A DNA stretch of 64,000 nucleotides from Mycetocola_A sp015752285 (GCF_015752285.1 NZ_JADOUY010000001.1:682001-746000); one strand, 5' to 3'. Shown: positions 42,837 through 51,790, numbered from the stretch's first letter. A program made the numbers and translations. Notes: generated from the letters alone by a model not told the origin.

Positions 42837-44066
42837 TCACTCCTGGGGGAACGTCCGCCCTGATTGCGCAATCGCGCGAGCACTCCGGCTGCGTTGCGCC
42901 GACACGAGCAGCAGGCCGGCTGCGACCAGGATGCCGGACACGATCAGCCCGGTCGCCGATTCCGTGCCGGTCGGCGGGAGTTCCTCAGCGGGCGGGACCG
43001 CGTCTCCCGGAACGTCGACGACGGGCGGTACTGCGACGGGCGGAGCCGCGATGGCGATGGTCACGATCGTCGACACCTCTGGCTCGGTTCCGTTGGTCGC
43101 CGTGACGGTGATCGTCGATGAGCCCGGGGCCGTCGGAGTTCCGGAGAGCTCCCCGGTGGTGCTGTCGAGCGTCAGCCCGAGCGGCTGTTCTCCGCTGGTC
43201 ACCGAGTAGGTCGGAGCCGGCGTGCCGCTGGCTGTGAACGTGTGACTGTACGGCGTGCCCACGATTCCATCAGGTGGCGTCTCCGAGGTATATTCAGGGC
43301 CATCGGTCTCGACCGGTTCACTCGCCGGGTCGCAGTCTTCCGGAACCGTGATGAGGTTCGTGTCGAGCGTGACAGCGCCGGTGTCTGCGAGCAGCCGGCC
43401 CTGGATCTCGGCGCCGGTGTTCGCCGTCACTGAGGCATTCGCCATGACCGTGCCGACGAAATCAGCGTTCGTCCCGATCGTTGCGGAGCTGCCGATCTGC
43501 CAGAACACGTTGCAGGATGAGGCGCCACCGGTGATGAGAATTTGCGCGGTCGAACCGATTGTCAGCGTGCTGGCGGCCTGAAAGACCCAGACCGAGTCGG
43601 CAGTGCCTGCGAGAGTCAAGAGACCACCGCTATTGATCGAGAGCGCCCCGCCGGAGTAGACGCCCGGTGTGAGCGACAGGCCGGAGAGGTTGCCCAAGCC
43701 CGAGGTGGTCGGTGTCAGTGATGCCGCGTCGACGATCGCGGCGGTGAGGTCCGTCTGGGCTTGGTCGGCCACCGCATCGGCCGAGTGGATTGTTCCGTTC
43801 ACCAGACCATCGGGCGGGCCGGTGAACCCGGTGATTGACGTGCCCGCGCTCACGCCCACGTCGCCGTTGACGACCGACGGCCCGGTGTTCGTCACCGTGC
43901 TCGAGCCCAGCACACCGAAGTCGGCTGCGGCTCCAAGGTCTATTGGTCCGTCGATGACGGTCGCGGCATGCGCTATCGAAGCTGTACCGACGAACAACCC
44001 CAGGGCGAGGATGCCTGTCGTGGCGGTGATACCTATCTTTCGGGAGGTCGATTGTTTGTTGGTCAA
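42837..44066 (-). CDS. Ice-binding (DUF3494) protein with LPPTG cell-wall anchor
   Basis: 409 residues from the TTG at 44066, which has GGAG six bases upstream. A signal peptide (GILALGLFVGTASIAHA) is followed by an ice-binding-like DUF3494 beta-solenoid (DLGAAADFGVLGSSTVTNTG, TLTIGSTAQILITGGASSCNVFWQIGSSATIG) of about 200 residues, then an Ig-like domain (YSVTSGEQPLGLTLDSTTGELSGTP), a Pro-rich stretch, LPPTG, a membrane helix and a basic tail. So it is exported and probably linked to peptidoglycan by a sortase. DUF3494 proteins inhibit ice recrystallisation in cold-living microbes. The frame is open to 44270, but an export signal makes sense only from the TTG. Confidence 0.87.
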   Translation of the reverse strand: MTNKQSTSRKIGITATTGILALGLFVGTASIAHAATVIDGPIDLGAAADFGVLGSSTVTNTGPSVVNGDVGVSAGTSITGFTGPPDGLVNGTIHSADAVADQAQTDLTAAIVDAASLTPTTSGLGNLSGLSLTPGVYSGGALSINSGGLLTLAGTADSVWVFQAASTLTIGSTAQILITGGASSCNVFWQIGSSATIGTNADFVGTVMANASVTANTGAEIQGRLLADTGAVTLDTNLITVPEDCDPASEPVETDGPEYTSETPPDGIVGTPYSHTFTASGTPAPTYSVTSGEQPLGLTLDSTTGELSGTPTAPGSSTITVTATNGTEPEVSTIVTIAIAAPPVAVPPVVDVPGDAVPPAEELPPTGTESATGLIVSGILVAAGLLLVSAQRSRSARAIAQSGRTFPQE

Positions 44067-44164
44067 GGGTTGCTCCAGCCAGGGAAGGAAGAGCGTTCGG
44101 GTCGCACTGAGAGCGGTATTGCCCGCTCCTGAGTGATTTTTTATCACATCCGTTCGTTCGCTCA

Positions 44165-44208
44165 TAGCTGCGGCTGTGGCCTGGCTTAGCTGCGGCTGTG
44201 GCCTGGCT
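44165..44208. repeat. Two perfect tandem copies of a 22-bp unit
   Basis: TAGCTGCGGCTGTGGCCTGG plus CT occurs at 44165-44186 and again at 44187-44208. It lies between the divergent ice-binding and aminopeptidase genes. Closer to the ice-binding gene a GTGAT-TTTTT-ATCAC palindrome (44133-44147) marks the probable promoter area. Confidence 0.75.
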
Positions 44209-44276
44209 GTGAGCGCGGTGTGTGCAGAATGAGCAGGGTGGTGAGCCGGGCCGGTTGACGCTGCCCGCATGGTTGG

Positions 44277-45563
44277 ATGGAACCCATGGATGCCGCGTCA
44301 GACCTTGCCTCGTACATCGATGACTTCGCCCGCTTTCTCTCGGCAAGCCCGTCGTCGTATCACGCCGCCGCTGAAGTCGCGCGCCGACTGGATTCGGCCG
44401 GTTGGGAACGACTCGACGAACGCACCGATTGGTCAGGGGAGCAGGGGAAACGGTACGTCGTTCGCGATGGCGCGATTGTCGCGTGGAGCCAGCCGACGGC
44501 AGCCGGGCCGACGACGCCGTTCCGAATCCTCGGCGCGCACACCGACTCACCGGGATTCAAGCTCAAGCCGAAGCCGACGATCGGATCGAACGGCTGGCTG
44601 CAGGCCGGGGTCGAGATTTACGGCGGCCCGCTGCTCAACTCATGGCTCGACAGGGACCTCGAACTGGGGGGTCGAGTCGTCACGCGCGACGGGCGCGAGT
44701 ATCTCGTGCGTACGGGGCCGTTTCTGCGAATCCCTCAGCTCGCCATCCACCTCGACCGCGACGCGAACAGTGGCCTGACGCTCGACCGGCAGCGGCACAT
44801 GACGCCGGTCTTCGGTGTCGGCGACGTCGGCTCAGCGGACCTGATCGGCCGCCTGGCTTCCCTTGCAGGCATCGACGCATCGGATGTCGCAGGGTATGAC
44901 ATCCTGACGGCTGACACGCAGGCCCCAGCGCGGTTCGGAATTCACGCTGAGCTCTTCGCCGCGGGGCGGATGGACAACCTCTCGTCGGTGTACGCCGGGC
45001 TGGTCGCCCTGCTCGAGGCTTCTGACGCCAACCACATCAGCGTGCTGGCCGCATTCGACCACGAAGAGCTGGGCTCGAACTCGCGCTCCGGTGCATCCGG
45101 ACCGCTTCTCGACGACATCCTGACGCGCATCGGTGCCGGGCTCGGAGCATCCGTCTCGCAGAAGCTGCAGGCATATGCCGACTCATGGTGCCTGTCTGCA
45201 GACGCCGGCCACTCGGTGCACCCGAACTATCCCGAGAAGCATGACCCGGCAAACCGTGTGGTCATGGGCTCTGGCCCGCTGCTCAAGATCAACGCCAATC
45301 AGCGCTACGCGACGGATGCCGTCGGTGCGGCGCTCTGGGAACGTGCGTGCGCTGCGGCCGACGTGCCGTACCAGGAGTTCGTGTCGAACAACACGGTGCC
45401 GTGTGGGTCGACGATCGGGCCGCTCACCGCAACCAGGCTCGGCATCCGGGTCGTCGATGTGGGTGTGCCGTTGCTGTCGATGCACTCCGCGCGCGAACTG
45501 GCACACGTCGACGACCTCGTCGGCCTCTCTGCCGCCGTTGGGGCGTTCTTCGCGGGGGTGTGA
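44277..45563 (+). CDS. M18-family aspartyl aminopeptidase
   Basis: 428 residues of a dizinc M18 aminopeptidase. Metal and catalytic motifs are GAHTDSPGFKLK (first zinc His), FDHEELGSNSRSGA (catalytic Glu pair) and DAGHSVHPNYPEKHD. The family removes N-terminal acidic or other residues from peptides as a large cytoplasmic dodecamer. A second ATG nine bases downstream (44286) is preceded by GGATGG and could be the true start. It is monocistronic and divergent from the ice-binding gene. Confidence 0.92.
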   Translation: MEPMDAASDLASYIDDFARFLSASPSSYHAAAEVARRLDSAGWERLDERTDWSGEQGKRYVVRDGAIVAWSQPTAAGPTTPFRILGAHTDSPGFKLKPKPTIGSNGWLQAGVEIYGGPLLNSWLDRDLELGGRVVTRDGREYLVRTGPFLRIPQLAIHLDRDANSGLTLDRQRHMTPVFGVGDVGSADLIGRLASLAGIDASDVAGYDILTADTQAPARFGIHAELFAAGRMDNLSSVYAGLVALLEASDANHISVLAAFDHEELGSNSRSGASGPLLDDILTRIGAGLGASVSQKLQAYADSWCLSADAGHSVHPNYPEKHDPANRVVMGSGPLLKINANQRYATDAVGAALWERACAAADVPYQEFVSNNTVPCGSTIGPLTATRLGIRVVDVGVPLLSMHSARELAHVDDLVGLSAAVGAFFAGV

Positions 45564-45605
45564 GAGCCGCTCGACAGGCGATTGGGTGCGAGACGGGCGT
45601 TCTTT

Positions 45606-45655
45606 CCCTGTTGAGCCTGCGGTGCGGCCGTTTTCACCTGTTGAGCGTGAGGGCG
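45606..45655. repeat. Dispersed intergenic repeat, family 3, copy 1
   Basis: CCTGTTGAGCCTGCGGTGCG begins a segment in which CCTGTTGAG recurs 31 bases later (CACCTGTTGAGCGTGAG). The same arrangement occurs in reverse orientation at 55455-55504. It sits in the 167-base gap after the aminopeptidase gene. Confidence 0.6.
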
Positions 45656-45718
45656 AGGGCACAGGGTAGCGATCCCGGGCGTCGGGGTCGAGACCGGGTC
45701 CCGCTCAGGTCGACTGCC

Positions 45719-45724
45719 TAGGCT
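45719..45724 (+). promoter_or_regulatory. -10 box of a leaderless transcript
   Basis: TAGGCT is followed by GGAAGC and then the ATG at 45731. The short distance leaves no 5' leader; the GGAAG may still help translation initiation. Confidence 0.55.
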
Positions 45725-45730
45725 GGAAGC

Positions 45731-46768
45731 ATGACGACCGAGCAGAGCACACAGGCCACCACACCAGGCAGCTACGTCGAGCCGGGCGAGGAATACACCC
45801 GCGATACCAACTACATCGAGGACCGCATCACTCGCGACGGTCGCGACGGCTGGCCCGTCGAAGCCGGCCGCTACCGCCTCGTCGCTGCCAGGGCCTGCCC
45901 CTGGGCGAACCGCACGGCGATCGTGCGCCGCCTGCTCGGCCTCGAGGGCGCTCTCTCGCTCGGCATGCCAGGCCCCACGCACGACGCCCGCAGCTGGACC
46001 TTCGACCTCGACGACGATGGCATCGACCCGGTGCTCGGCATTCACTGGCTGCAGGATGCCTACTTCCGCCGGTTCGCCGATTACCCCCGCGGAATCACTG
46101 TTCCCGCGATCGTCGAGGTGGCATCCGGAAAGGTCGTCACCAACAACTTTCCGCGGATCACCCTCGACTTCGAGACCGAGTGGACCGAGCACCACCGTGA
46201 CGGAGCGCCCGACCTCTACCCCGAGCACCTGCGCGCCGAGATCGACGAGGTCAACGACCTCGTGTTCCGCGACGTCAACAACGGCGTCTATCGGGCCGGT
46301 TTCGCCGGGTCTCAGGAGGCATACGAGAAGGCGTACACCCGCCTGTTCGACCGGCTCGACTGGCTCGAAGCCCGGCTCGAGAACCAGCGGTTCCTTGTCG
46401 GTGACACGATCACCGAGGCAGACATCCGCCTGTTCACCACGCTCGCCCGATTCGACGCGGTCTACCACGGTCACTTCAAGTGCAACCGCAACAAGCTCAG
46501 CGAGATGCCGGTGCTCTGGGCGTATGCCCGCGACCTGTTCCAGACGCCGGGGTTCGGCGACACGATCGACTTCGAGCAGATCAAGCAGCACTATTACATC
46601 GTCCATTCCGACATCAACCCGACAGGCATCGTTCCTGCTGGGCCGGATGCCTCCGGCTGGCTCACCGCGCACGGTCGCGAAGCACTCGGTGGCCGCCCGT
46701 TCGGTGATGGAACGCCGCCCGGGCCACCCATCGAGAGCGAGCGGGTACCTGAGGGGCACGGTGCGTAG
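45731..46768 (+). CDS. Xi-class glutathione S-transferase-like (quinone reductase) protein
   Basis: 345 residues. The thioredoxin-like half carries ARACPWANRTAIVRRLLGL with catalytic Cys56 in the CPWA motif, and NNFPRITLDFETEW. The helical C-terminal half has FLVGDTITEADIRLFTTLARFD. In proteobacteria and fungi this family (YqjG/ECM4) reduces glutathionyl-hydroquinones. Actinobacteria normally lack glutathione, so the thiol used here may be mycothiol, which is inference. Monocistronic, probably leaderless. Confidence 0.88.
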   Translation: MTTEQSTQATTPGSYVEPGEEYTRDTNYIEDRITRDGRDGWPVEAGRYRLVAARACPWANRTAIVRRLLGLEGALSLGMPGPTHDARSWTFDLDDDGIDPVLGIHWLQDAYFRRFADYPRGITVPAIVEVASGKVVTNNFPRITLDFETEWTEHHRDGAPDLYPEHLRAEIDEVNDLVFRDVNNGVYRAGFAGSQEAYEKAYTRLFDRLDWLEARLENQRFLVGDTITEADIRLFTTLARFDAVYHGHFKCNRNKLSEMPVLWAYARDLFQTPGFGDTIDFEQIKQHYYIVHSDINPTGIVPAGPDASGWLTAHGREALGGRPFGDGTPPGPPIESERVPEGHGA

Positions 46769-46803
46769 TCCGCACGTGCTCATGTAGATCGCCGCAGACG
46801 CGC

Positions 46804-46832
46804 TTGATCATATAAGCCAGTGGTGATACGTT
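46804..46832 (+). promoter_or_regulatory. Promoter of the SRPBCC-ArsR operon (leaderless)
   Basis: TTGATC (46804-46809), a 17-base spacer and TACGTT (46827-46832) form a sigma-70 promoter; six bases later comes the ATG at 46839. ATCA and TGAT half-sites in the spacer could be where the ArsR protein binds. Confidence 0.7.
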
Positions 46833-46838
46833 CTCGGT

Positions 46839-47507
46839 ATGGACACCAACCTCGACGCACTGCATTCGACCACCGACGCCCAGATCCCGGCTGTGACCAG
46901 GGTCGTCGGCTCCCGTGAGGTCGGTGGTGAGGATGCCCGCATCGTCACCGTGACCCAGACCTACCCGTCCGCGCTCGCGGAGGTATGGAACGCGATCACC
47001 ACGGAGGACCGCATCTCGCGCTGGCTCGGACCGATCTCAGGAGACTTTCGCCTCGGCGGTCGCTACCAGATCGAGGGCAACGCCGGCGGCGAGGTTCTCG
47101 AGTGTGCGCAGCCGACGCGGCTCCACGTCACCTGGGAGTACGGCGGAGACGTGAGCTGGGTCACGGCCACGCTGAACGGTGACGACGCGTCGACCACCCT
47201 CGAGATCGAACATGTCGCGCACGTCGGCGATGAGGACTGGAAGCAGTTCGGCCCTGGAGCCGTCGGCATCGGTTGGGACAGCATGCTGCTGGGCCTCACC
47301 CTGCACCTGGGCACAGGCAGCAACCTCGATCCCGAAGCTGCGCTGGCGTGGAGCGCGTCGGCCGACGGCATCCGGTTCATGACCCGGAGCGGTCTGGAGT
47401 GGCGCGACGCGAACATCGCGGCCGGTGAGAGCGAGGCGGATGCTTCGGCGGCGGCAGAGCGCTGCATCGTCGCCTACACGGGAGCGGGCGCCGGGCCGGA
47501 CGCCTAG
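46839..47507 (+). CDS. SRPBCC (AHSA1-like) domain protein
   Basis: 222 residues with a START/AHSA1-type fold: VTVTQTYPSALAEVWNAITTEDRISRWLGP, GGRYQIEGNAGGEVLE and a C-terminal long helix (GWDSMLLGLTLHL). These proteins bind hydrophobic ligands. Its TAG stop overlaps the GTG of the ArsR gene, a common two-gene arrangement in actinobacteria. The mRNA is probably leaderless. The ligand is unknown. Confidence 0.87.
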   Translation: MDTNLDALHSTTDAQIPAVTRVVGSREVGGEDARIVTVTQTYPSALAEVWNAITTEDRISRWLGPISGDFRLGGRYQIEGNAGGEVLECAQPTRLHVTWEYGGDVSWVTATLNGDDASTTLEIEHVAHVGDEDWKQFGPGAVGIGWDSMLLGLTLHLGTGSNLDPEAALAWSASADGIRFMTRSGLEWRDANIAAGESEADASAAAERCIVAYTGAGAGPDA

Positions 47508-47830
47508 TGCACGCCCTCGATATTCTCGGGGACCCGGTTCGCCGCCGGATCCTCGAGGTGCTCGCGGCGGGGGAGTTGCCTGCGGGAGCGATCGTCGACA
47601 CGATCGCCGCCGAGTTCGGCATCAGTCAGCCGGCGGTGTCGCAGCACCTGCGGGTGCTGCGTGACAGCGGGTTCACGACGGTGCGTGCCGACGGCCGTCG
47701 GCGCATCTACGCCGTCGACCCGGCGCCTCTTCGGGAGGCAGACGAGTGGTTCGACACGTTCCGCGGTTTCTGGACCCAGCGTCTCGATGCGCTCGGCACC
47801 GAGTTGACCCGGGGTCGGCGCGACGTCTGA
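47507..47830 (+). CDS. ArsR-family transcriptional regulator
   Basis: 107 residues: a winged helix-turn-helix with HALDILGDPVRRRILEVLAAGELPAG and the recognition helix ISQPAVSQHLRVLRDSGF, then DGRRRIYAVDP. No metal-binding Cys motif is present, so it does not look like a metal sensor. The GTG start overlaps the stop of the SRPBCC gene by one base (TAGTG). It probably autoregulates the pair. Confidence 0.92.
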   Translation: MHALDILGDPVRRRILEVLAAGELPAGAIVDTIAAEFGISQPAVSQHLRVLRDSGFTTVRADGRRRIYAVDPAPLREADEWFDTFRGFWTQRLDALGTELTRGRRDV

Positions 47831-47885
47831 TCCCCGCGCCAGCCCGAGATTGTCTCGATGAAGCACCGGCTCGCCCGATAGGCGG

Positions 47886-48947
47886 TCATCTCTCCAGGGC
47901 TACGGGTTGCCGGAGCTCGGCTGAGCGCAATGCAGCCTCCATGATTTCCAGTGTTCGAAGGCCGACGTCGCCATCCGGTTGTGGTGTCACCCGTGGCGGC
48001 TGGCCGGCCACGGGCCGACCCGACGTCCGGACGGCGTCGAGGAACTCAGCCAGGAGGAGTGCGTTGAGATCTGTCCCGAATCCCAGGAAGATCTCGCCGT
48101 CGTCTCCGAGGCCGGAAACGTGCTCGGCGAATGGGGCGATCTCGACTGACCCCTTGGTCCCTGTCGCCTGCAGGGTCAAGCCGCCCCAGGTCGCTGAGGT
48201 GCTTGGGTGGCTCCAGGAGCAGTCGATCGTGGCGATGAGTCCGCCGGGGTAGCGAACGGTCACCAGCCCTCCGGTTTCCACGTCCAGTCCGGCTTTCGCA
48301 TGCAGAATCTGATTGGACGCTGCATTGACTGTCTCGGCTCTGAGCCCGCCGGTCAGCGCGTCGATGAGGTCGGCGCAGTGGACGACATGATCCACGAGAG
48401 CTCCGCCTCCGGCGAGCTGGCGATCGGTGAACCATTCCCGGTGCTCGCGAGGGAGTTTGCCGTTGTTGGTGCCATTGATGGCGAACATCTCGCCGAGGCG
48501 TCCGGAATCTAGGTGGTCGCGCATGACCGCGAAGCCCGGAGCGAATCTCACAGGATAGGCGATCATGAGGATGACCCCGGCGGCCCGGCAGGCTTCGACC
48601 ATCGCCTCCCCGTCAGCCACAGTGGTGGCCAGCGGCTTCTCACACAGCACATGGACGCCCTCGCGCGCCGCCCGCTCTACCAGGGCACGGTGGCGTGAGT
48701 TCTCGGTTGCGACGATCACGGCGTCGGGCTCCCACGCGAACAGCTCGTCGTAGGTATCGACATAATCGACTCCCAGTCGCTCCGCGAGCTCCGCCCCGCG
48801 GAGCGCGGAGTCGGGGGCGTCGGCTCCATGCGGATCTGAAGCGCGGACGTCGACATCCGGCACCCTGGCCAGCACCGAAACATAGCTTGCAGCGTGGGTG
48901 TGGGCAAAGGAGGCGATCGCGACCTTGAGTGCCGCCTTCCGGCTCAT
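47886..48947 (-). CDS. Gfo/Idh/MocA oxidoreductase with altered nucleotide motif
   Basis: 353 residues. The family motif VLCEKPLATT is intact, as is GGALVDHVVHCADLI in the C-terminal domain. The N-terminal strand reads KVAIASFAHTHAASYVSVL, where the normal GxGxxG is replaced by a SFAHTHA segment. It overlaps the upstream Gfo/Idh gene by ATGA and is last in the ROK operon. It probably acts in sequence with its neighbour on the imported sugar, but the altered loop leaves cofactor use open. Confidence 0.8.
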   Translation of the reverse strand: MSRKAALKVAIASFAHTHAASYVSVLARVPDVDVRASDPHGADAPDSALRGAELAERLGVDYVDTYDELFAWEPDAVIVATENSRHRALVERAAREGVHVLCEKPLATTVADGEAMVEACRAAGVILMIAYPVRFAPGFAVMRDHLDSGRLGEMFAINGTNNGKLPREHREWFTDRQLAGGGALVDHVVHCADLIDALTGGLRAETVNAASNQILHAKAGLDVETGGLVTVRYPGGLIATIDCSWSHPSTSATWGGLTLQATGTKGSVEIAPFAEHVSGLGDDGEIFLGFGTDLNALLLAEFLDAVRTSGRPVAGQPPRVTPQPDGDVGLRTLEIMEAALRSAELRQPVALER

Positions 48948-50014
48948 GCTGCTGCCGCCTGTGCGTGGTCGAACTCATTCATGTCAACGACTCTTCCGGT
49001 GATGATCGATTGGTAGGCGGCTTGTGCCAGGTAGACCGCGACCGCGCCGTCTTCGGCGTTTACTCGTGGCTCGGGTCCTCCGGTGAACGCCTCGGCGAAC
49101 TCGCGCAATTCAGTGAGGTACGGGCTTTCCCGCAGCGCCGAAGTGGGGACCACGAGTCCGCTGGACTCGGCGCCGTGAAGCGAGGTCGTGAGACCAGTGC
49201 TGTCCGTCGAGTCGTAGTGGAGAACGCCGGCGTCTCCCGCGATGCTGAACCCGGTCGTGAACGGTGTGCCGACTGCACCCCACGTGGCTCGAATGTGAGA
49301 GATCGCGCCACCGACATGCGTGAGTGTCACATGTGCTGACACGAAGGAAGGCACGACATTGTCGAGGGTCGGGGGGCTTTGCACGGCGTACACCGTTTCG
49401 ACCTCGCCGCACGTCCACCGGGCCTGGTCGAGGTCATGGATCATGAGGTCCATGATGATGCCGCCGGATGCCGCTTCATCCTGAAACCAGGTCCCGACGG
49501 CCGGGCTCGACCCTCCACGGAAGAATCGGGCAACAGCGACCTTTCCGATGCGGCCCGCAACGACTGCGCGGTGTGCTGCCACATAGGGCGCCGTGAAACG
49601 GACGACGTGCGCCGGATAGATATGAACCCCTGCTTCTCTGGCAGCGTCATACACCTCGCGGGATTCGCGTGCCGACAGGGTGAGTGGCTTCTCGCAGACG
49701 ATGTTCTTGCCTGCGTCGATGGCAGCACGTGCGAGTGCGCGGTGAGTTCCCGTCGGTGTGACGATGTCGACGCAGTCCGCTCGGCGGAGCGCTTCCTGGA
49801 GGGTATCGACCACCTCCAGCCCGTACTGCTCCGCGAGTTCCTGTGCTCCTGCAGCGGAGTAGACGAGGACCTCAGCACCGAGCTCCTTCCACGCTGAGGC
49901 GTGCACGCGAGAGATCGCGCCTGCACCGAGAAGTGCGACAACGAGAGGCCTGGCCGACTCCGCCGCTGTCTCGTTTCCGGGAATGGTGGGCGTCTGCATA
50001 AAGTTCTCTCTCAT
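48944..50014 (-). CDS. Gfo/Idh/MocA oxidoreductase
   Basis: 356 residues with a normal Rossmann motif (VVALLGAGAISRVHASAW), NIVCEKPLTLS with catalytic Lys, and SGGIIMDLMIHDLDQARW, as in inositol and sugar dehydrogenases. The ATG at 50014 overlaps the permease stop (ATGA); a second ATG at 49999 preceded by GAGAGA is an alternative. Its place in the operon, after two permeases and before a second oxidoreductase, suggests catabolism of the imported compound by oxidation. Confidence 0.85.
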   Translation of the reverse strand: MRENFMQTPTIPGNETAAESARPLVVALLGAGAISRVHASAWKELGAEVLVYSAAGAQELAEQYGLEVVDTLQEALRRADCVDIVTPTGTHRALARAAIDAGKNIVCEKPLTLSARESREVYDAAREAGVHIYPAHVVRFTAPYVAAHRAVVAGRIGKVAVARFFRGGSSPAVGTWFQDEAASGGIIMDLMIHDLDQARWTCGEVETVYAVQSPPTLDNVVPSFVSAHVTLTHVGGAISHIRATWGAVGTPFTTGFSIAGDAGVLHYDSTDSTGLTTSLHGAESSGLVVPTSALRESPYLTELREFAEAFTGGPEPRVNAEDGAVAVYLAQAAYQSIITGRVVDMNEFDHAQAAAA

Positions 50015-50907
50015 TTCAGGCCAGCGTGGGCGATGCCTTCAACGACGCGGCGTTGAAGAAGGATGAATGCGATCAGGATCGGTGCCATCGCCATCAGCGA
50101 TGCGGCCATGAGTACACCGGTGTCGACGCTGCCCTGATAGCCCTGCAGGGTGGCGAGCCCGACCGAGAGCGGCATCGTGTCTGGCGTGCTGGCGACGACA
50201 AGAGGCCAGAGGAGGTCGTTCCAGGACGCCAGCACGGTGATGATCGCGAGCGAAATGATGCCCGGTTTTGCGAGCGGGAGCATGACGCGCCAGAAAATCT
50301 GCCAGCTGTTGCATCCGTCGAGGCGGGCGGCTTGCTCGAGTTCCAGGGGCATGGCCTTAAAGAATTGCATCATCAGGAAGGTGCCGAAGGCACTGAACAG
50401 GCCGGGAGCCGCAATGCCGAGAATGGTGTCGAGCAGTCCGGCGCTCTGGATGATCTGGTACTGCGGGATCAGGTAGACCTGGGTCGGAACCATCAGAATC
50501 GAGAGCAGCAGGGCGAGCAGGACACCTTTGAAGCGGAAGTGCATGCGAGCAAAGGCGTATCCAGCCATGGAGCAGAGGATGATCTGGGCGACTGTTCGCA
50601 GCGTCGTCACGGCGATCGATACCCAGAATTGGCTCAGGAAGGGCAACCGAGTGAAGACCTCTGCGAAGTTGCCCCACTCGAGACTGGTCGGAATCAGAAT
50701 GGGCGGAACCGACGTGATGTCCGCCTGCGTCGACAGCGACATCTTGATCTGCCAGAGAAACGGGAAGATCATGACGATCGACGCGACGATGAGCACGGCG
50801 TGCGCTCCCCAGTTTCGTCCGTTCCGGGATTGTCCACGTGGGATGCCGGCCGATGAGCGTGTGGCTGTCGGGTGGGCCGGGCGTGTTTCAGCGGTGTCAG
50901 TCGACAT
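50011..50907 (-). CDS. Sugar ABC transporter permease, MalG-like
   Basis: 298 residues with six helices, EAA motif EQAARLDGCNSWQIFW, and the MalG tail ending VVEGIAHAGLK. The N-terminal 30 residues are polar and basic. The start overlaps the MalF-like gene by 11 bases. Fourth gene of the ROK-SBP-permease-permease-oxidoreductase operon. Confidence 0.93.
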   Translation of the reverse strand: MSTDTAETRPAHPTATRSSAGIPRGQSRNGRNWGAHAVLIVASIVMIFPFLWQIKMSLSTQADITSVPPILIPTSLEWGNFAEVFTRLPFLSQFWVSIAVTTLRTVAQIILCSMAGYAFARMHFRFKGVLLALLLSILMVPTQVYLIPQYQIIQSAGLLDTILGIAAPGLFSAFGTFLMMQFFKAMPLELEQAARLDGCNSWQIFWRVMLPLAKPGIISLAIITVLASWNDLLWPLVVASTPDTMPLSVGLATLQGYQGSVDTGVLMAASLMAMAPILIAFILLQRRVVEGIAHAGLK

Positions 50908-51787
50908 AGTGGACCCATCTGCGCTGGAGGCGGAACTGCACGAGAGTGAAGAGACCGATGATGAGGAGAATCAGGATCCCGATCGCGGAGGCGTAGCCCT
51001 TCTCGTTCGAGCTGAAGGCTGCGTCGTAGTAGAGGAATACGAGTGATTGCGTCTTCGGCATGACCGGGTTCGCCGGGCCGAGAAGCGCGTACAGCAGATC
51101 GAAGAGCTGGAATCCCGCGATGAAGGTCATCACGGAGAGGAAGAAGATGGAGGGGGTCAGAAGAGGCACAGTGATGGAGCGGAATTGCCTCCAGTGGTTT
51201 GCGCCATCGATGGCTGTCGCTTCGTAGAGTTCCGGCGGAATCCCTTTGAGCCCCGCGGAGAGAATGATCATGTTGAAGCCGATGGACATCCACAGGCCCA
51301 TGATCGCCACCGCCACAAGGGAGAACCATTCGGTGGAGATCCAGGCGGGTCCTTCGATGCCGACGACTCCGAGCGCGGCATTGATGACCCCGAAGTCGTT
51401 GTTGTAGATGATCCGCCACACCATCGAGATGGCCGTCGGCATCGCTATGTACGGCAGGAAGAAGCACGTCCGGTAGACCATCGCGTACCTGAGGCCCGGG
51501 CGATTGAGCAGTGCGGCGAATGCCACGGCGATGGGGATGCCGACGAGCAGGATGCCCGTGTACACCAGCGTGTTGATGATTGCGCGGTACACGGCCGCAT
51601 CTCCGACGAGCCTGACGTAGTTGTCGAGGCCGGTCCAGGTCGAACTCCCGAACACCCCCCATTCCGTGAAGCTGTAGTAGAGGGACTGCGTCAGCGGCCA
51701 GAGGTAGAAGACCACGACGCCGGCGAAGAGGGGCGCGACGAAGAGGACCGGCCACCACCCGTCTCGCGTGAGGGACTGACGTTTCAT
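50897..51787 (-). CDS. Sugar ABC transporter permease, MalF-like
   Basis: 296 residues, six membrane helices (first WPVLFVAPLFAGVVVFYLWPL) and EAA motif YEATAIDGANHWRQFR. The ATG is three bases after the binding-protein stop, so the two are coupled. It is an importer subunit of the ROK-controlled operon without a local ATPase. Confidence 0.93.
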   Translation of the reverse strand: MKRQSLTRDGWWPVLFVAPLFAGVVVFYLWPLTQSLYYSFTEWGVFGSSTWTGLDNYVRLVGDAAVYRAIINTLVYTGILLVGIPIAVAFAALLNRPGLRYAMVYRTCFFLPYIAMPTAISMVWRIIYNNDFGVINAALGVVGIEGPAWISTEWFSLVAVAIMGLWMSIGFNMIILSAGLKGIPPELYEATAIDGANHWRQFRSITVPLLTPSIFFLSVMTFIAGFQLFDLLYALLGPANPVMPKTQSLVFLYYDAAFSSNEKGYASAIGILILLIIGLFTLVQFRLQRRWVHYVD

Positions 51788-51790
51788 GGG

